NCBI RefSeq assembly: GCF_011386835.1 | Contig: NC_088809.1 | Span: 6,802,001-6,866,000 of the forward strand | Direction of reading: 5' to 3' | Origin: Chrysemys picta bellii | Taxonomy: Eukaryota > Chordata > Testudines > Emydidae | Length of the DNA stretch: 64,000 nt | In this document: piece after piece, positions 39,501-51,200 of the stretch | Numbering within the stretch: the stretch's first letter is position 1 | Layout: the number at the start of each line of letters is the position of its first letter | Notes under the pieces: generated by a model | Seen by the model: the letters and a program-made list of their open reading frames with translations, nothing else | What the model was told of the DNA's origin: nothing | Database searches by the model: none | Translations under genes and position numbers: made by a program

Positions 39501-39800
39501 CCTGCAATGTATTGGAGTGCATACAGTTTAGTTTGGTGCCCGATCAATTTTAAAGGCTTCCAAATTTCAAAGAGGCAGCACTTTTCCTTTTTAAATTAAG
39601 ATGCCTCTTAGGATCCACTTTAGGGTTAGGTTTTGGAGAATGTTGGTACTCTTCTGAGTTGGCTAAATTTTCTTGGTTTCACTCTGTCACCATCATATTT
39701 TACTTAAAAGCTGGTCTATGTGGATGAATTTCCAGTTTTTAAATTATATTGTGTGCCATCAATATCAGTAAATTAGTTTGAGTGTCATACCTAACCCTAT
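36575..39800. other. Intergenic DNA, no gene recognised
   Basis: A/T-rich with several homopolymer runs, including poly-C at about 37737-37750 and T or A runs near 37450-37540. No exon, RNA gene or clear transposon was recognised. Confidence 0.5.
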
Positions 39801-40076
39801 TAGAATTATTTGAGATAATAAAATGGAGTATGATTAGGAGAAGTGGGGTGATGTTAAAGGAAAGCTTAGGCTGAATATCAGGAAAAGTTCTGCCCATGGT
39901 AGACTGATCTGATGATTCCACAAGGAGGTGTTGTAAGCCCCTTTGCTTGAAACATGTAAACCAGACTGGACAACTTGCTAGTAAATGTGCACTAAGGAAC
40001 CATCCTGCATTGGCAGGGACATGGACTGGATGACATAAGGGAGCTTTTTCATCTATTATTTCTACAATTCTATGAT
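39800..40076 (+). mobile_element. CR1 LINE 3' end
   Basis: In order: GTTAAAGGAAAGCTTAGGCT, GAATATCAGGAAAAGTTCTG, TTGTAAGCCCCTTTGCTTGA, GACTGGACAACTTGCTAG, and GACATGGACTGGATGACA, ending CTACAATTCTATGAT. The terminal TTCTATGAT is typical of CR1. Confidence 0.75.
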
Positions 40077-40300
40077 GTGGGGAAGGCGAAGAAGGGAGAT
40101 ATTTTCACAAGCTAGCCAGCTCTGCATTCATGGACAACAAAGTAAACAGCACAGGAAAGTCAGCAAGGTAAAAGTCTCCTCGAAGTCTTCTTTATTTCCA
40201 GTCATCAAAGTCCAAACAAAAGGGACTTGCATGGAAACCTCCCAGTTTTCCTGGTCACCAGGTGCTTTTGGTTCATTAATTGTCTATTCACAACAGTCTT

Positions 40301-40389
40301 CTGCATGTGCTTAACTTCACACTCTATAGTGGGGCTACTCAGTGGGTAAAGTTCAGCACACTGATAAATCTTTCCAGGATTGGGGGCCC
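40301..40389. repeat. Palindromic MITE, ATCCTGCAAA family
   Basis: CTGCATGTGCTTAACTTCAC and, 40 bases on, GTAAAGTTCAGCACACTGAT then TTTCCAGGATTGGGGGCC form inverse arms like those at 2753-2880. The outer left arm is truncated. Confidence 0.55.
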
Positions 40390-42754
40390 TCATTTGTTCT
40401 ACACATTAAGGTAATAGGCTTGACCTGCATCCAAATATGTTACCTACACCTGCATCCACAAGAAGTATGGGCAGACACCTGCAGCAGCTCTATTGTTGGG
40501 GAACCTGTATCTAGTTACTCACAATGTGTAAGGATGGAAACAAGCCATCTCCGCTACTCAAGCATATTAGGCGTGTCTCTGGATAAATAGGATTACAGCA
40601 AAATTCAGCTGCAAATATCCCTGTTATTTATCTGCAAGGCTCAGGGACCCCTTCGGATGCTTCCTTGTCTCAGTTAAATATGTAATTAGGCAGGGTTCCC
40701 CCCCACCTAATTGATTAATGTGTAATTACAAAATTAGTCCATGTAACTTATCTTCTTTCTGAGCGCTTTCCTTTTCAGGCTCAGCACACTTACTATATGG
40801 TTAGTTACCTCTTTCCAACACAGTTTAACACTCATCAGTTGGTTCAACCTTCTGATAAGCTCTATCATGTGCGTCCGTGTGGTTTCATCCAGAATAACTC
40901 CAACAGGTTCAAGAGGTTCGGTAGTAGATTTTTGTAACACTCCATCAGCATCTTGGCTTTGGAACCTTTCAATTTAGTCTTTTGTACACAGGAGTCCATG
41001 TAATTATGTGGTTTAAAAAAAAAAAGTTGTGAAAAACGTTTACTTCTCTGCTGTAGTGAAGTGTTTTTTGTTTGTTTGTTTTGTTTTTTGTAACTTCAAA
41101 AGCACTGAAATCCCCATAATTTTTTTTTAATCCCATCATCCATGCCCCAGTGCCCCAAAAAAGAATGGAAAGGTCATCTTGAAAACTTTGATTATATTGG
41201 GCTATATTCATTCCTTTTGTAACTCATCTGCTTTCATTAGAATTAAACTTCAAATTTAGTCTGGTGGTTGTTTGTCTGTTTGCTGCAAAAACAGTCACAT
41301 GATTTCTCTTTAATTGTGTACATTTTTTTTTTCCAAGCAGCGTTTGTATGTGAAGTTCCAGTCCAGTGTGACTGTTTAAATCCCATGAAGCTGAACTTAA
41401 AATGGAAACACAGGCACAGTTCTAATTATAGCACACAAGACACTGCTGCTATAATTATCCAGTGACCCCAGGTGCACCATCAATTTGTATTTATCATACT
41501 TAGGTCATTTCCTGGTACTAAGTACAATGTAGCTTCTGATTTTGCTGTGGACCAAATTAAGGTCCAGATCTTGATCCCAGTTAAGTGAATGGTGAAATGT
41601 CCATTGATTTCAATGGAAGCATGATTGACAAGTAAGACAGTTCCACCATCGTTATTCCTGTAACTATCAGCATGTGAGTGAAATCCTACTCAGTTTACTG
41701 TATTTTACGCAACTCCCTTATCTTCACGGCAAAAGCTTTCTGACTTTTTGGGGGAAGTTGCCCTTGAAGTCGATGATGGTTCCTGTACTGTACGTTCGTT
41801 TTGTATAGAACTATATTCTCTGAATTCAAAAGCACCTGCCATAGTGATTAGCTTGTAAATGAACTTCCTTAAACCACTGTCACTTCCACCATGCGACAAA
41901 TTCATTCCTGGTGCCAAATCAACAGAGTTACGGGCAGGGATGAATTTGGCCCAGTCGAGGACCCACTGACAAACTTCTATTGACAGCAGGAGGATCAGGC
42001 CCATTATTGTCAATCTCCTGGGTATTGTTGGTTGCCTTGTGTCCTACCGGGCTTTTTCTTTCTGTTAAGGTTTACACAGCCTGAAAATGTTATATTTTAG
42101 TCAGTGTCTGAAACTAAGTAAGGCTTAGCTAGTCCTAGTGACAACATGTGCTGCTTCTGTTTTGCATGAGTGTCACTGCAAGTGTCACTGCCTCAAGGCC
42201 CCTTTTCCAGCCTTGTGAATTGTAAGCAGTTTTCTTTAAAGATTTCATATCCCTTGCAGATGTTCCCTTCATACAGCTTGCATTGCTGAGGTTATTTATT
42301 TAGGCTTCATCCTGGGAAGCGCTGGGCAACTCCTGCGAGCTGTTGAGTGCCCTCAACCCTCACTGAGCTCAAAGAGTACTAAGGATTGACCTACATCTTT
42401 TGGGATTGAGTCCTTCACTTTAAAGATCCTGGGGGTATGACTTTGTTCTCTTATGTGTTCAAAGGGGCGTAAGTGCTGTAGAAATAGTAACAAGTATTCA
42501 TTGGAGGCTTGATTGCTCAGCTCAGAAGTTGAATTAACCATATCACTGCAAAATGACATCATTTGTGACATCAGTTGTCTGGTACAAATACATTCCTTCT
42601 AAAGGAGAGTGTCTCTCTCTCTCAGAAATACTTAATGGAAGAAAATTTAAATGCCAACCTCACCCAGTTTTTCCTCAGATTTTTCTATACATTTCAAGCC
42701 TTATAGATACTGTACATTCAAAATCATAGGGATAATCCAAACATGATTTAGTGG
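40390..42754. other. Intergenic DNA without a recognised gene
   Basis: Mixed sequence with short frames only. A weak palindromic remnant around 41553-41630 has CCATTGATTTCAATGG. The block 40690-40960 has no recognised relative. Confidence 0.45.
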
Positions 42755-43015
42755 CTAGGGCACTGGACCTGGAACGAAGGCTACCTAGGTTTTATTCCTG
42801 ACTCACTGACTGGCTGTGTGACCTTGGGCTAGTCATTCTAGCTTTCTGTACCTTTGTTTTCCCTCCCACCTTTTATCTGTCTTGTCTGTTTAGACTGTAA
42901 TCTTTTTGGGGCAGGGGCTGTCTCTTCTTATGTCTCTGTATATACACTGACTAGCAGAATGGGACCTTGATCTCCCTGGGCCCTCTCTGTTACGGCAGTA
43001 CAAATAATAAGCATG
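42755..43015 (+). repeat. MIR-like SINE with LINE tail
   Basis: A tRNA-like head (TAGTGGCTAGGGCACTGGAC) leads to the core TGTGTGACCTTGGGCTAGTC and a LINE-like tail (TTTAGACTGTAATCTTTTTG, GGGGCAGGGGCTGTCTCTTC) ending in AATAATAA. Confidence 0.75.
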
Positions 43016-43484
43016 GTAGGCAAAAAAGAGAAACCTACAGCTTCCAAGGGGTGGGTTAGTGGGAAGGGCAGATGGCCTCCAGGGCATTTTTTGCCTGACT
43101 TTCGGAAGTGCTGAGTACTCCCATCTCCTGTTATCATCATTCAGCACCTCTGAAAATTCAGCCCTAACGCTATGAGGCTCAAGTTCTCAGGACTAACTTA
43201 AGAACCTCTCTACCGCCTCACCTTGGAAGGCTGCCAAGGCTCACTCAAAAGCCATAATTACAGTTTCCCTTTGACTCTCCAGATTTTCCTTATTCATAAT
43301 GTGATTTTTGAGCACTTTGCGGGAATAAATCGAACGTGTTCCATTTAATGGGCATTTGATTTGTTTCAGACTTTAGGACCTGCACTCCTGAGACTTATCA
43401 CTTGAGGCGGAGAAGCTGACTGTTGCCTACCTAAGCCAGAAAAAAAAGGTGTTTGCTGACTCAAGTTAAAGCAAGAAGTCAAAG

Positions 43485-43745
43485 TGAAGGAAGGACGGCT
43501 TTGCGGTTAAGGCGCTGGACTGGATCTGGATTCAGTTGGCACTTCTGGCAAGTCACTGTCTCTCTGTATCTCAGTTCCCTTTCTGTAAACTGGTGGTGAT
43601 GATCCCTTTCTATTCCCTCCAATCCTGTGTCTGTTTAGCCATTAAGCTCCTCAGACAGGACTTACTATGTGCGTGTACAAAGACTACCACAATGGTGTTC
43701 TGATCTTGGCTGGGTCCTCAAGGCATTACTATAATGCAAATAAAT
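43485..43745 (+). repeat. MIR-like SINE with LINE tail
   Basis: It has the head GGTTAAGGCGCTGGACTGGA, the core CTGGCAAGTCACTGTCTCTC and a tail with CCATTAAGCTCCTCAGACAG, ending in AAATAAATAATGC. It is a second copy of the type at 42755. Confidence 0.7.
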
Positions 43746-45839
43746 AATGCTAGAAGACAAGGTAGCCATGTCTTCATCTGTTTGCCCATCAAAGCTGTTG
43801 GGTGAATTTTCAGTTCAATTTGACTGGACTGAGTGATCGTTTTGCCAAACAAATAGAAGGTTTGACTTTAAAAGTTCCATGTAAGGCTGAAGTGGCAAAC
43901 TCTGTAGAAGATAAACTAAAATGTTATGTAGCCTAACCTATCTCTCCAACCCATGCTCATCACTGGTAGCAACAGACTTGGTCTTTGAGGGAGATTGGGG
44001 CAATGGGCCTCCTTAAGGCATTGATCGACAAACAGTCCTCGGGCTAGTGGCTGCAGCACTGGGAGTCAAAACAGGGAAGAACTGGGTTGAAGAAGGAGTG
44101 AAACAAATATAAAATTATTATTTTTTTTTTTAAATGCTTGACAGTCACCTTTAACTGTCCCCAGATACATGGTACAGACTGTCATTTTGGATGAAATACT
44201 CTGTCCTACACACAGACTTGATTCTCTTCTCCCCCCCCCCCCTCCCATTTATTGTTGCTATCATTGGCCTTTACCAAACCCTCCAGTTGAATGTAGGTTT
44301 TTTTTTTCTAATCTGTAAATGTACTGGCGTTTGCTGGTTCCTCTCAATGTCCTACAGTTGTGTTAAAAAGAACGGTATTCCCATTGGGTTTTTTTTTCTA
44401 TCTGGAGTTAGTCGGGTAGATTATCTATATAAATATCTCACATTTTATAGCCCCTTTTGAGCTCAAAGATCACAAAGCACTTTGCAAATTATATACTTAT
44501 AGCACCATGGAAATGCAGTCATCAGTGGGGTTGAGGGTGGCAACCAACTAATTCAACAATGGTGTAGAGGGGAAAATGTTGGTTAAGAACACTGACGTGA
44601 ATCTCTGCACTTACAAGAGATGCCAGGGGATCTTTGCTATCCATGCAGAGAAGAGCAAATCTTCCCTCTACGCTGCCTGGTACCCGGTTAATCTACCTTC
44701 TAAGCGATGGGCTGAGTCCACGCTGCTGGAATTTAAACTTTCAGTCCCAGAGAGACTAGGTATTTCAATCCTGATGTTTAGCCACAAGGGGCTAAGTTCC
44801 TATCTCCCCATTGCTGCCAGACCCAATTCACTTCTCCAAGTCTTCATGAAACTCCCCCATGCCATCATGAGGGTCTCATTGCCCCCACTTCTCATGAAGG
44901 CATCTCATTCTATTGCAAGAGAATGTTGCTACACGTGTTGCCTTCCTCTGCCTCCTGTGTTCCTTCACTTTGTGCTTTTTCCTCTCCTGAGCAGTGTCAG
45001 CCTGATGGAGAAGAGGGAATTATGGACAGAATAGACCCATGTCTATTGACTGCATGTTCCTGATGACCCTTGGACTGGCTTTGACTAAGCCATCCTCACC
45101 TCCTTCCATTCATTCAACAAAGGCAAGGTTCATCTATTTGCTCAAGCATTAGCTTAAAAGTTGGTTTAAAAGTAGCAAAGGGCTGTTTTCCAAAGGACAA
45201 GAGCTTGGTAGCAAGTTGACTGGTTATTATTCCCGCCTAGTTGACCTATTGTTTTTATTCCGTGTAAAGGGACACAGAGTCTGAAGACTCGTATTTATTT
45301 GTTACATAATATATTGTTAAATATGAACCTCTCCTAATCTTTAGCTGCATGTACAAAGCACTGCAAGTGACAACACAGACCTCTCAGAAATTCCCTTCAG
45401 CTCACAAATAAAACTCGAACCCTCAGTAGCCTCCTGGGAAACCCTCAGTGCATAGGTAAACCTACAGGGCCTGCTGCCGGAATAACACAGTCAGGCTTCG
45501 TCAGACTCTTGGAGGAAGTAGGCTACAGAACCCTGGGTGCAAAGCTCATCTATGTATCCAGGTCTTTGGGTGAAATGCTGAGGTGCTGAAGAATCAGGCT
45601 CTTTCTTTGAACTAGGTAATCTCAGAGCCCAGTGTAGCTTCCATGGATACAAAAGCTCCTTGGGTGTAGAATCAGGCTCTCAGTTCTGTAGGTCGCAGTT
45701 TTTGAGCAGTGAGAGTTTGACACTAATATATTCTGTGTTTTAAATTATTGATTTCCCCCCCCCCCCCCCCATCGACGTAGATTTTTTTTTTTTGTAATAG
45801 GAGCATTGTATAAATCAAAATAAATAGCAGCATATATAC
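43746..45839. other. Intergenic DNA, one possible LINE remnant
   Basis: GAGCTCAAAGATCACAAAGC and ACTTTGCAAATTATATAC near 44460 recall an L3-like LINE tail, and the 152-codon frame at 44576-45034 shows no family resemblance and is likely chance. Poly-C tracts lie at 44230 and 45757-45770. Confidence 0.4.
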
Positions 45840-46070
45840 TGGTGTCTATCCCTTTTTATTTAGAGGCATTTCTACAATGCCTGTAACGTTGAGCTCTTCA
45901 CAAATATTAGTGAATTTATCCTGACAACCCCCCTTTCCCCTGTGAGGCAGGGAAGTGTTATCCCTATTTGACAGGTGTGGATTCTGAGGCACAGAGAGAG
46001 ACAACCCAGCTGTCCTGTCTCTGTCTTGTGCCTTAACCATAAAACCATCCTTATTCTATTAGGGTAGCCC
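45840..46070 (-). repeat. MIR-like SINE fragment
   Basis: On the plus strand it reads CCTGTGAGGCAGGGAAGTGT, TTATCCCTATTTGACAGGTG and GATTCTGAGGCACAGAGAG, the inverse of a MIR core. Confidence 0.65.
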
Positions 46071-46099
46071 TGGAAGCCCCCTCCAAGATTGGGGACTTA

Positions 46100-46390
46100 T
46101 GTATGTACAGCAACAATTACAATATCAGAGAGTCCCTGCTCTGAAGAGGTTACAGTCTAAATAGACAAGACAGACAAGGTGAGAGAAAAGAAGTGTTTTA
46201 TTATCCCAGGTTTACAGATGGGGAGCCGAGGCACAAAGAAATAGACAGCTGGCTCATATGATATCTCAGCCTTCAACTCCTTGAAGTGACGTGCCCAGGC
46301 TCATACAGCCAGTCTTTAGCGAAGCTAGGACCAGAACCATGAATTCTGGACTCTCAGTGGGATGCCTAAACCACCCCTCCCTCTCTTCTG
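46100..46390 (-). repeat. MIR-like SINE
   Basis: In plus order: TCTGAAGAGGTTACAGTCTA, AATAGACAAGACAGACAAGG, TTTACAGATGGGGAGCCGAG, TGACGTGCCCAGGCTCATAC, and a head-like GGATGCCTAAACCACCCC. It is a fuller inverse copy of the class seen at 58915 and 62040. Confidence 0.7.
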
Positions 46391-46403
46391 TTTAACGTAG
46401 CTA

Positions 46404-46708
46404 CAGTAGAACCTCCGCGTTATGAACACCTTGGGAATGGAGTTTGTTTGTCGCTCTGAACAAAACGTTATGGTTCTTTCAAAAGTTTACAACTGAACAT
46501 TGGCTTAATACAGCTTTGAAACTTTACTATGTAGAAGAAAAATGCTGCTTTCCCTTTATTTTTGTTAGTAGTTTGTTTAACACAATATTGTACTGTATTT
46601 GTGCTTGCTTTTTTGGGGGGGGGGCTCTGTTTCTGCCTGATTGTGTCCTTCCAGCTCTAAATGAGGCGTGTGGTTGACTGCTCAGTTCATAACTCTGAGG
46701 TTCTACTG
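46404..46708. mobile_element. pogo/Tigger-like MITE flanked by TA
   Basis: The ends CAGTAGAACCTCCGCGTTAT and AACTCTGAGGTTCTACTG are inverted repeats and each is flanked by TA (46402-46403 and 46709-46710), the target of Tc1/mariner superfamily elements. At 305 bases with no transposase it is non-autonomous. Another MITE starts only 7 bases beyond its right TA. Confidence 0.85.
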
Positions 46709-46717
46709 TATTGTATT

Positions 46718-46840
46718 AGGGTGACCAGATGTCCTGATTTTATAGGGACAGTCCTGAAGTTTGGGTCTTTTTCTTTACATAGGCTCCTATTACCCCTCAC
46801 CCCCTGCCCCGATTTTTCACATTTGCTGTCTGGTCACCCT
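46718..46840. mobile_element. MITE with AGGGTGACCAGA ends, copy 1
   Basis: The element begins AGGGTGACCAGATGTCCTGA and ends GCTGTCTGGTCACCCT, near-perfect inverted repeats over 12 bases. A second internal pair of words (GGGACAGTCC) lies near the left end. No coding frame. Confidence 0.8.
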
Positions 46841-46865
46841 ACTTATTACTGATTATACTCGATTA

Positions 46866-46985
46866 TCTGCATTGTGGTAGCACAGAGGCAGGCCACTCAT
46901 GCACCAGGACCCCACTGTGTTGTGTTAGGCATTGTACAAATGCAACAACAAAAAAAGCCAGGCTCAGCCCCCAAAGAATTTAATG
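46866..46985. repeat. L3/CR1-like tail fragment
   Basis: Contains GTGTTAGGCATTGTACAAAT and CAGCCCCCAAAGAATTTAAT, an old LINE tail motif also present at 55715-55795. Confidence 0.45.
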
Positions 46986-47168
46986 GATTTGTCTCATCTG
47001 CTTTGCCTTCCCTCATTGTTTATCTTAGAGTGCTGACGGGGGGCTCTGATGCAGGAGTGCCTTACACATTCATAGATAAACACAATCAGAAAGAAAAGCA
47101 AAGGAGACATTTAGTTTATCCTCCCTTTGCGGTAGAGACCTTCAATTTCTTCTACGTGTGTCCAACAT

Positions 47169-47289
47169 CGGGTGACCAGATATCAAGTGTGAAAAATCAG
47201 GACTGGGGTGTGGGGGAATAGGAGCCATTGTTTAAAAAATCCCCAACTCTCTGGGCTGTCCCTATAAAATCGGGACATCTGGTCACCCT
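47169..47289. mobile_element. MITE with AGGGTGACCAGA ends, copy 2 (inverted)
   Basis: Starts CGGGTGACCAGATATCAAGT and ends CGGGACATCTGGTCACCCT. The internal GGGCTGTCCCTATAAAATCG near the right end shows it lies in the opposite orientation to copies 1 and 3. Confidence 0.8.
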
Positions 47290-47469
47290 AACACGCGGGC
47301 TCTCGGTTTATGACTGAGGCTCTTCAGAGCTCCTGCTATATAAATAATATATTCCATGGGGATTTCATTTGAACTCTCCCTCCCTGCATGGTGTGCACTG
47401 AGTCCGGAGGGGCTCAGCCTGCTCTGTGTGGCCTCCTCTCTCCCCTCCTCGGGCAGCAGCGGGGCTGCT

Positions 47470-47591
47470 AGGGTGACCAGATGTCCCCATTTTATAGGGA
47501 CAGTCCCGATTTTTGGGTCTTTTTCTTATATAGGCTCCTATTACCCCCCACCCCCTGTCCCGATTTTTCACACTTGCTGTCTGGTCACCCT
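47470..47591. mobile_element. MITE with AGGGTGACCAGA ends, copy 3
   Basis: Starts AGGGTGACCAGATGTCCCCA and ends GCTGTCTGGTCACCCT, very similar to copy 1. It lies about 250 bases before the DHRS11 start codon. Confidence 0.82.
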
Positions 47592-47599
47592 AGCTGAGG

Positions 47600-48250
47600 G
47601 CGAAGAAACTCAGTGCATGGCAGGCGGGGGGGGGGGGGGATGCTGCTGACTATGGAAGAGGCGGGGGAGAGGCTGGGCTTGGAGAAGGGGAGGGAGGAGA
47701 GACGGGCGAGGGAGGGGCGGGGAAGGATTCATCCTCCTCGGGCAGGAGGTTGGCTGGGCTCCTGTCCCCGTGCCGGCGGGGGGAAGGCGGCTCGGCCGGG
47801 CGCAGGGCGGCGGTGCCGCGGGGGAGCGAGCCCGGGGCCATGGAGCGCTGGAAGGGCCGAGTGGCGCTGGTGACCGGCGCCTCGGTGGGCATCGGGGCGG
47901 CCGTGGCCCGGGCGCTGGTGCAGCACGGCATGAAGGTGGTGGGCTGCGCCCGGAGCGTGGACAAGATAGAGGTATGGGGAGGGGGGAGGAGAAATGGGAA
48001 GGGGAAATGGGAAGGGGTCTCTGTGCCCCCCCACGGGTTTTGGGGGGGGACCCACATCCCCGTCTCCACTGGGGCGCAGCCTCTCCGCCCGCCCCTTTAT
48101 TGTTAGCGCTCCCGGTGCGGGCTGCGCACAATGCCGGGTCCCCCCCCTTCACGTGGGGGAGCCGAGGTGCCTGGTTCCCCTTCCAAAGGGCGGCCCGGAG
48201 ACCCTCCCCCCGAGGGGGGGAAAGGGGATGAAAGATCTGGGGACTCCGTG
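47600..48250 (+). promoter_or_regulatory. DHRS11: CpG island, DHRS11 promoter
   Basis: A sharply bounded G+C-rich, CG-dense block covers the first coding exon of DHRS11 and begins just after MITE copy 3, with a run of G at 47626-47639. Several long open frames on both strands are by-products of the composition. No TATA box was seen. Confidence 0.75.
47840..47971 (+). CDS. DHRS11: Dehydrogenase/reductase SDR family member 11, first coding exon (partial gene)
   Basis: The 44 codons read MERWKGRVALVTGASVGIGA, then AVARALVQHGMKVVGCARSV and DKIE, ending at donor GAG|GTATGG (47972), phase 0. TGASVGIG at residues 12-19 is the TGxxxGxG nucleotide-binding motif of short-chain dehydrogenases, and CARS after the second strand is the place where NADPH-preferring members bind the cofactor phosphate. 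The known enzyme is a cytosolic NADPH-dependent 3-/17-ketosteroid reductase. Start chosen by similarity to the human MERW stretch and by a strong Kozak context (GCCATGG). A further ATG in the same frame lies at 47750. The remaining exons are not in the window as far as I can see. Confidence 0.93.
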
Positions 48251-51200
48251 CAAACATCCCCTGTCCCCATTATTCTTCCAGTGCATTGGGGGGCGGGGGC
48301 ACGGAAGGGGTTGGGAAGTGGGGGCGGCCCTCAGTTAAACTCTTATTCCCACATCTGAAATTTGCTAGAGCTCTTCCCTTCCCACCTCTCAGGTCACTGG
48401 TTAAAGTTGCAGATCCCCTGTGTTGGTTGATAGTTTCCCCCAAGCCTTACGCTCTCTATTGAGCTGTCAGATTAAAATTCAAAGCCAAGGTTTTTTCCAA
48501 CGTGACTGGTAAGTCTGGTTGGCTCCATTTTGGGGGGGCTCATTTGAGGTGCTTTTAAAGGGACCTGATTTTCAGAAGGTGGGTTCTTAGCACTTTTTGA
48601 GCTTCAGGTCCTTTGAAGGTATCTCTCAGCCTGGGCACCCAAAACCACTAGCCATTTTTGAAAATCATGGCCCATATTTTTTTGGAAAGTATCTCCTGTG
48701 TGTATTAGAAATAATGTTTTTAGCTTACATTTTAAAACTGGACTGAGTTCTCGTAATTTTTGCTGTTTGTTTACTTTCCACACTTTTGACTTTGGAAAAT
48801 AGTCCTGTCAATTTCACTTATGTTTCTGAGCCCAGTTTGTAGTCCGTTTTACTCTCCTGTTCTAGCACAATGCTGCAGTGTATGGGTTGCAGACATTTCA
48901 GGGAAATGGGTATTAAAACAATTACAAAAACTGTTGCCATTGGAATTACATTGTAAAAATTCCTGGAAATATTTCTGTTGCTGCTAGGGTTTCTAAAGAT
49001 GGGTTTTTACAAAACCTAAATTTAGGACCAAGTTTGACCGGAGTGTCCCTCTAGTTAAATAATACTAATAAAACACTTTGACCTCAGTAGATGAAAATAT
49101 GTATAGAAGTGCCAAGTATTACATTATGCAGCTGACTGTATATTAAAATGGAGCAGCAAGGAGGGTTGGATAGTAAAGGGTGTGTTGGTTGAGGAGGACC
49201 ATGGGGAAAAAAAGGTCAGATCGTGTTTTGAGGGAGATTGTGGAGGGTAGTTGGGTAAGGGGGCATTTTGCTTTACAAGGACTTACCTCCATTGCAGAAT
49301 TGTATAGTGTTTGAAAATGATTGTGAACAAATGAGTTAGCTGACACGAGTCTGACCACATCTAAGTGGACAAATTGTGTTCAGAATCATCATCTGGTCAG
49401 CTAAATGTGATTCATGATCAGTCAGCTGATATGAAGCTAAAAACCATTTGTCCTGGTCTAGACAGACCACTCAGATGTGGTCAGAAGCATCATGTCAACT
49501 AATTCAACTGTTAAAAATTATGTTCCAACACAATACCATTTTGCAATGTAGAAAATCCATAAGGGATAATAGAGGGATGGTGGTGAGATTAGAGAGGGAG
49601 TTTGGTGAATAACAGTGAACATATCTTGTAACAAGATGTCCTTAACAACTAAGTGACCTCATACTATATTTCTGTAAAAACCTCATGTGCTTATCCTCCT
49701 CTTTCCCTCATCTATGATGGCTTTCACTTGTTGCATCATGGCTACCAATATAATCTAAGCTCTTTGGGGCAGGAATTGCACCTTGCTCTGTTAGAAAGGT
49801 TTCTGGTACATTTTGGGCATTACCCACGTTAAAATAATAAATACCATAGTATAAATACTTATGAGTGTGTAAAATTCATAAAATGTAGCTGAAGAATGGT
49901 TTAATATTCTGCATAACTGTTCACACCAATTTGAAACCTAGTGTTTATGAATGTGTATTATTTCCGGAAAGGGCTGTGAATGAAGTTCACTAAAGATATG
50001 CAGGTCACCTGTGATTGTAAGGGTGAAATACATTCACGTATACACTATTTTTTTTTATAAGACTACACGTTGTCTCATATCTTGTGGCTGCTGTTATAAT
50101 GTTATAATATAATTGACTCACCTAGCAATAAATGTAAAATATAGTCTCTCCTTTGCCGGCTTGATTACACTTTGTACAGTAATTCAGTTTTAGTATAGAT
50201 CTTTTAGGCCCCAACTCATCAAAACCGTTAAACACATGTTTAACTTTAAGTTCATTTTTGAATTCACTGTGTCTTACGTATATGCTTAAATGCTTGCATG
50301 AACTGGGGCTTCAGTGCGTAAGTTGGGAAGACAGTTGTGGAGTAGAGTTATACCACTAGCCAACTATAATTATACAGTATTATTCTCAGAAATCACTGGC
50401 TAGAAGTTACTTATCATTATATTTTTATTAGGTTACGTCTTAAAAACACACACGTGTTTGTGTGTGTGTATTCATTCTATTTTGATAGTTAAATTTGTTG
50501 CCTAGCGGTTTAGGTTTTAATCCTCTGAGGGGAAAGTAGCTTGTTAATTTAGTTGGGGGGTAAAATTTATGTTTTGCTAGAGAGTAAAGCATGTTTTTTT
50601 TTCTTTTTATTATGTAAAGATTCCCAAAAGCTTGATTTATCCTTTGTCCAGACAGATCTTTCTGTACAACATTGGCTCTACAGAGCTAGTTAAAAGCTAA
50701 GCAGTAACATGGTTTATGTAAATATTGACAGCTTCTAATGATCTCCAGCAATGTATTTGGAAATTTGAGGTACTAAAAATGCTGGCTTTATTGTTATGCC
50801 GCTACAGAGAGAGGGGAAAAATACGTCCCAACAAGCCTGAATTGGGAGACTAGAGCCTGGGGAATAGGGTGGCAAGATTCTGAAGACAGAAATACCCGTA
50901 TATAAAATATGGTGAAGCTTTGAGAGAGTGGCTGTGGTAATAGAGAAGAATATCCAAGACGTCTAGGGAACGTTTCTTGGCTTTATTACCAATAGGGCTG
51001 CTGCAGATACATGTTTAATAGTCTCTGTTTGCCTTGCATAGTCTAGCCATGGAAATGAATTTCAACTTTTTCTTTCATCAGCTCTTCCCCTGAGATTCCT
51101 GCCCTGTTTCTAATCAGATTTTTCACAAAGCTCTTTGTTCAAAGAGAAGAATTGGAGGCTGTACCGTTAAGTTTTAAACATAACTCAACCAAAACCCGCC

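Noticed and set aside
44576..45034. 152-codon frame in intergenic DNA
   Set aside because: No family resemblance, no splice or promoter context and no similarity to the known neighbours; a frame of this size can arise by chance in 64 kb.
47610..48358. Long frames, up to 215 codons, on both strands at the DHRS11 promoter
   Set aside because: They are shadows of the CpG island and of the real exon; products are proline- and arginine-rich without family resemblance.
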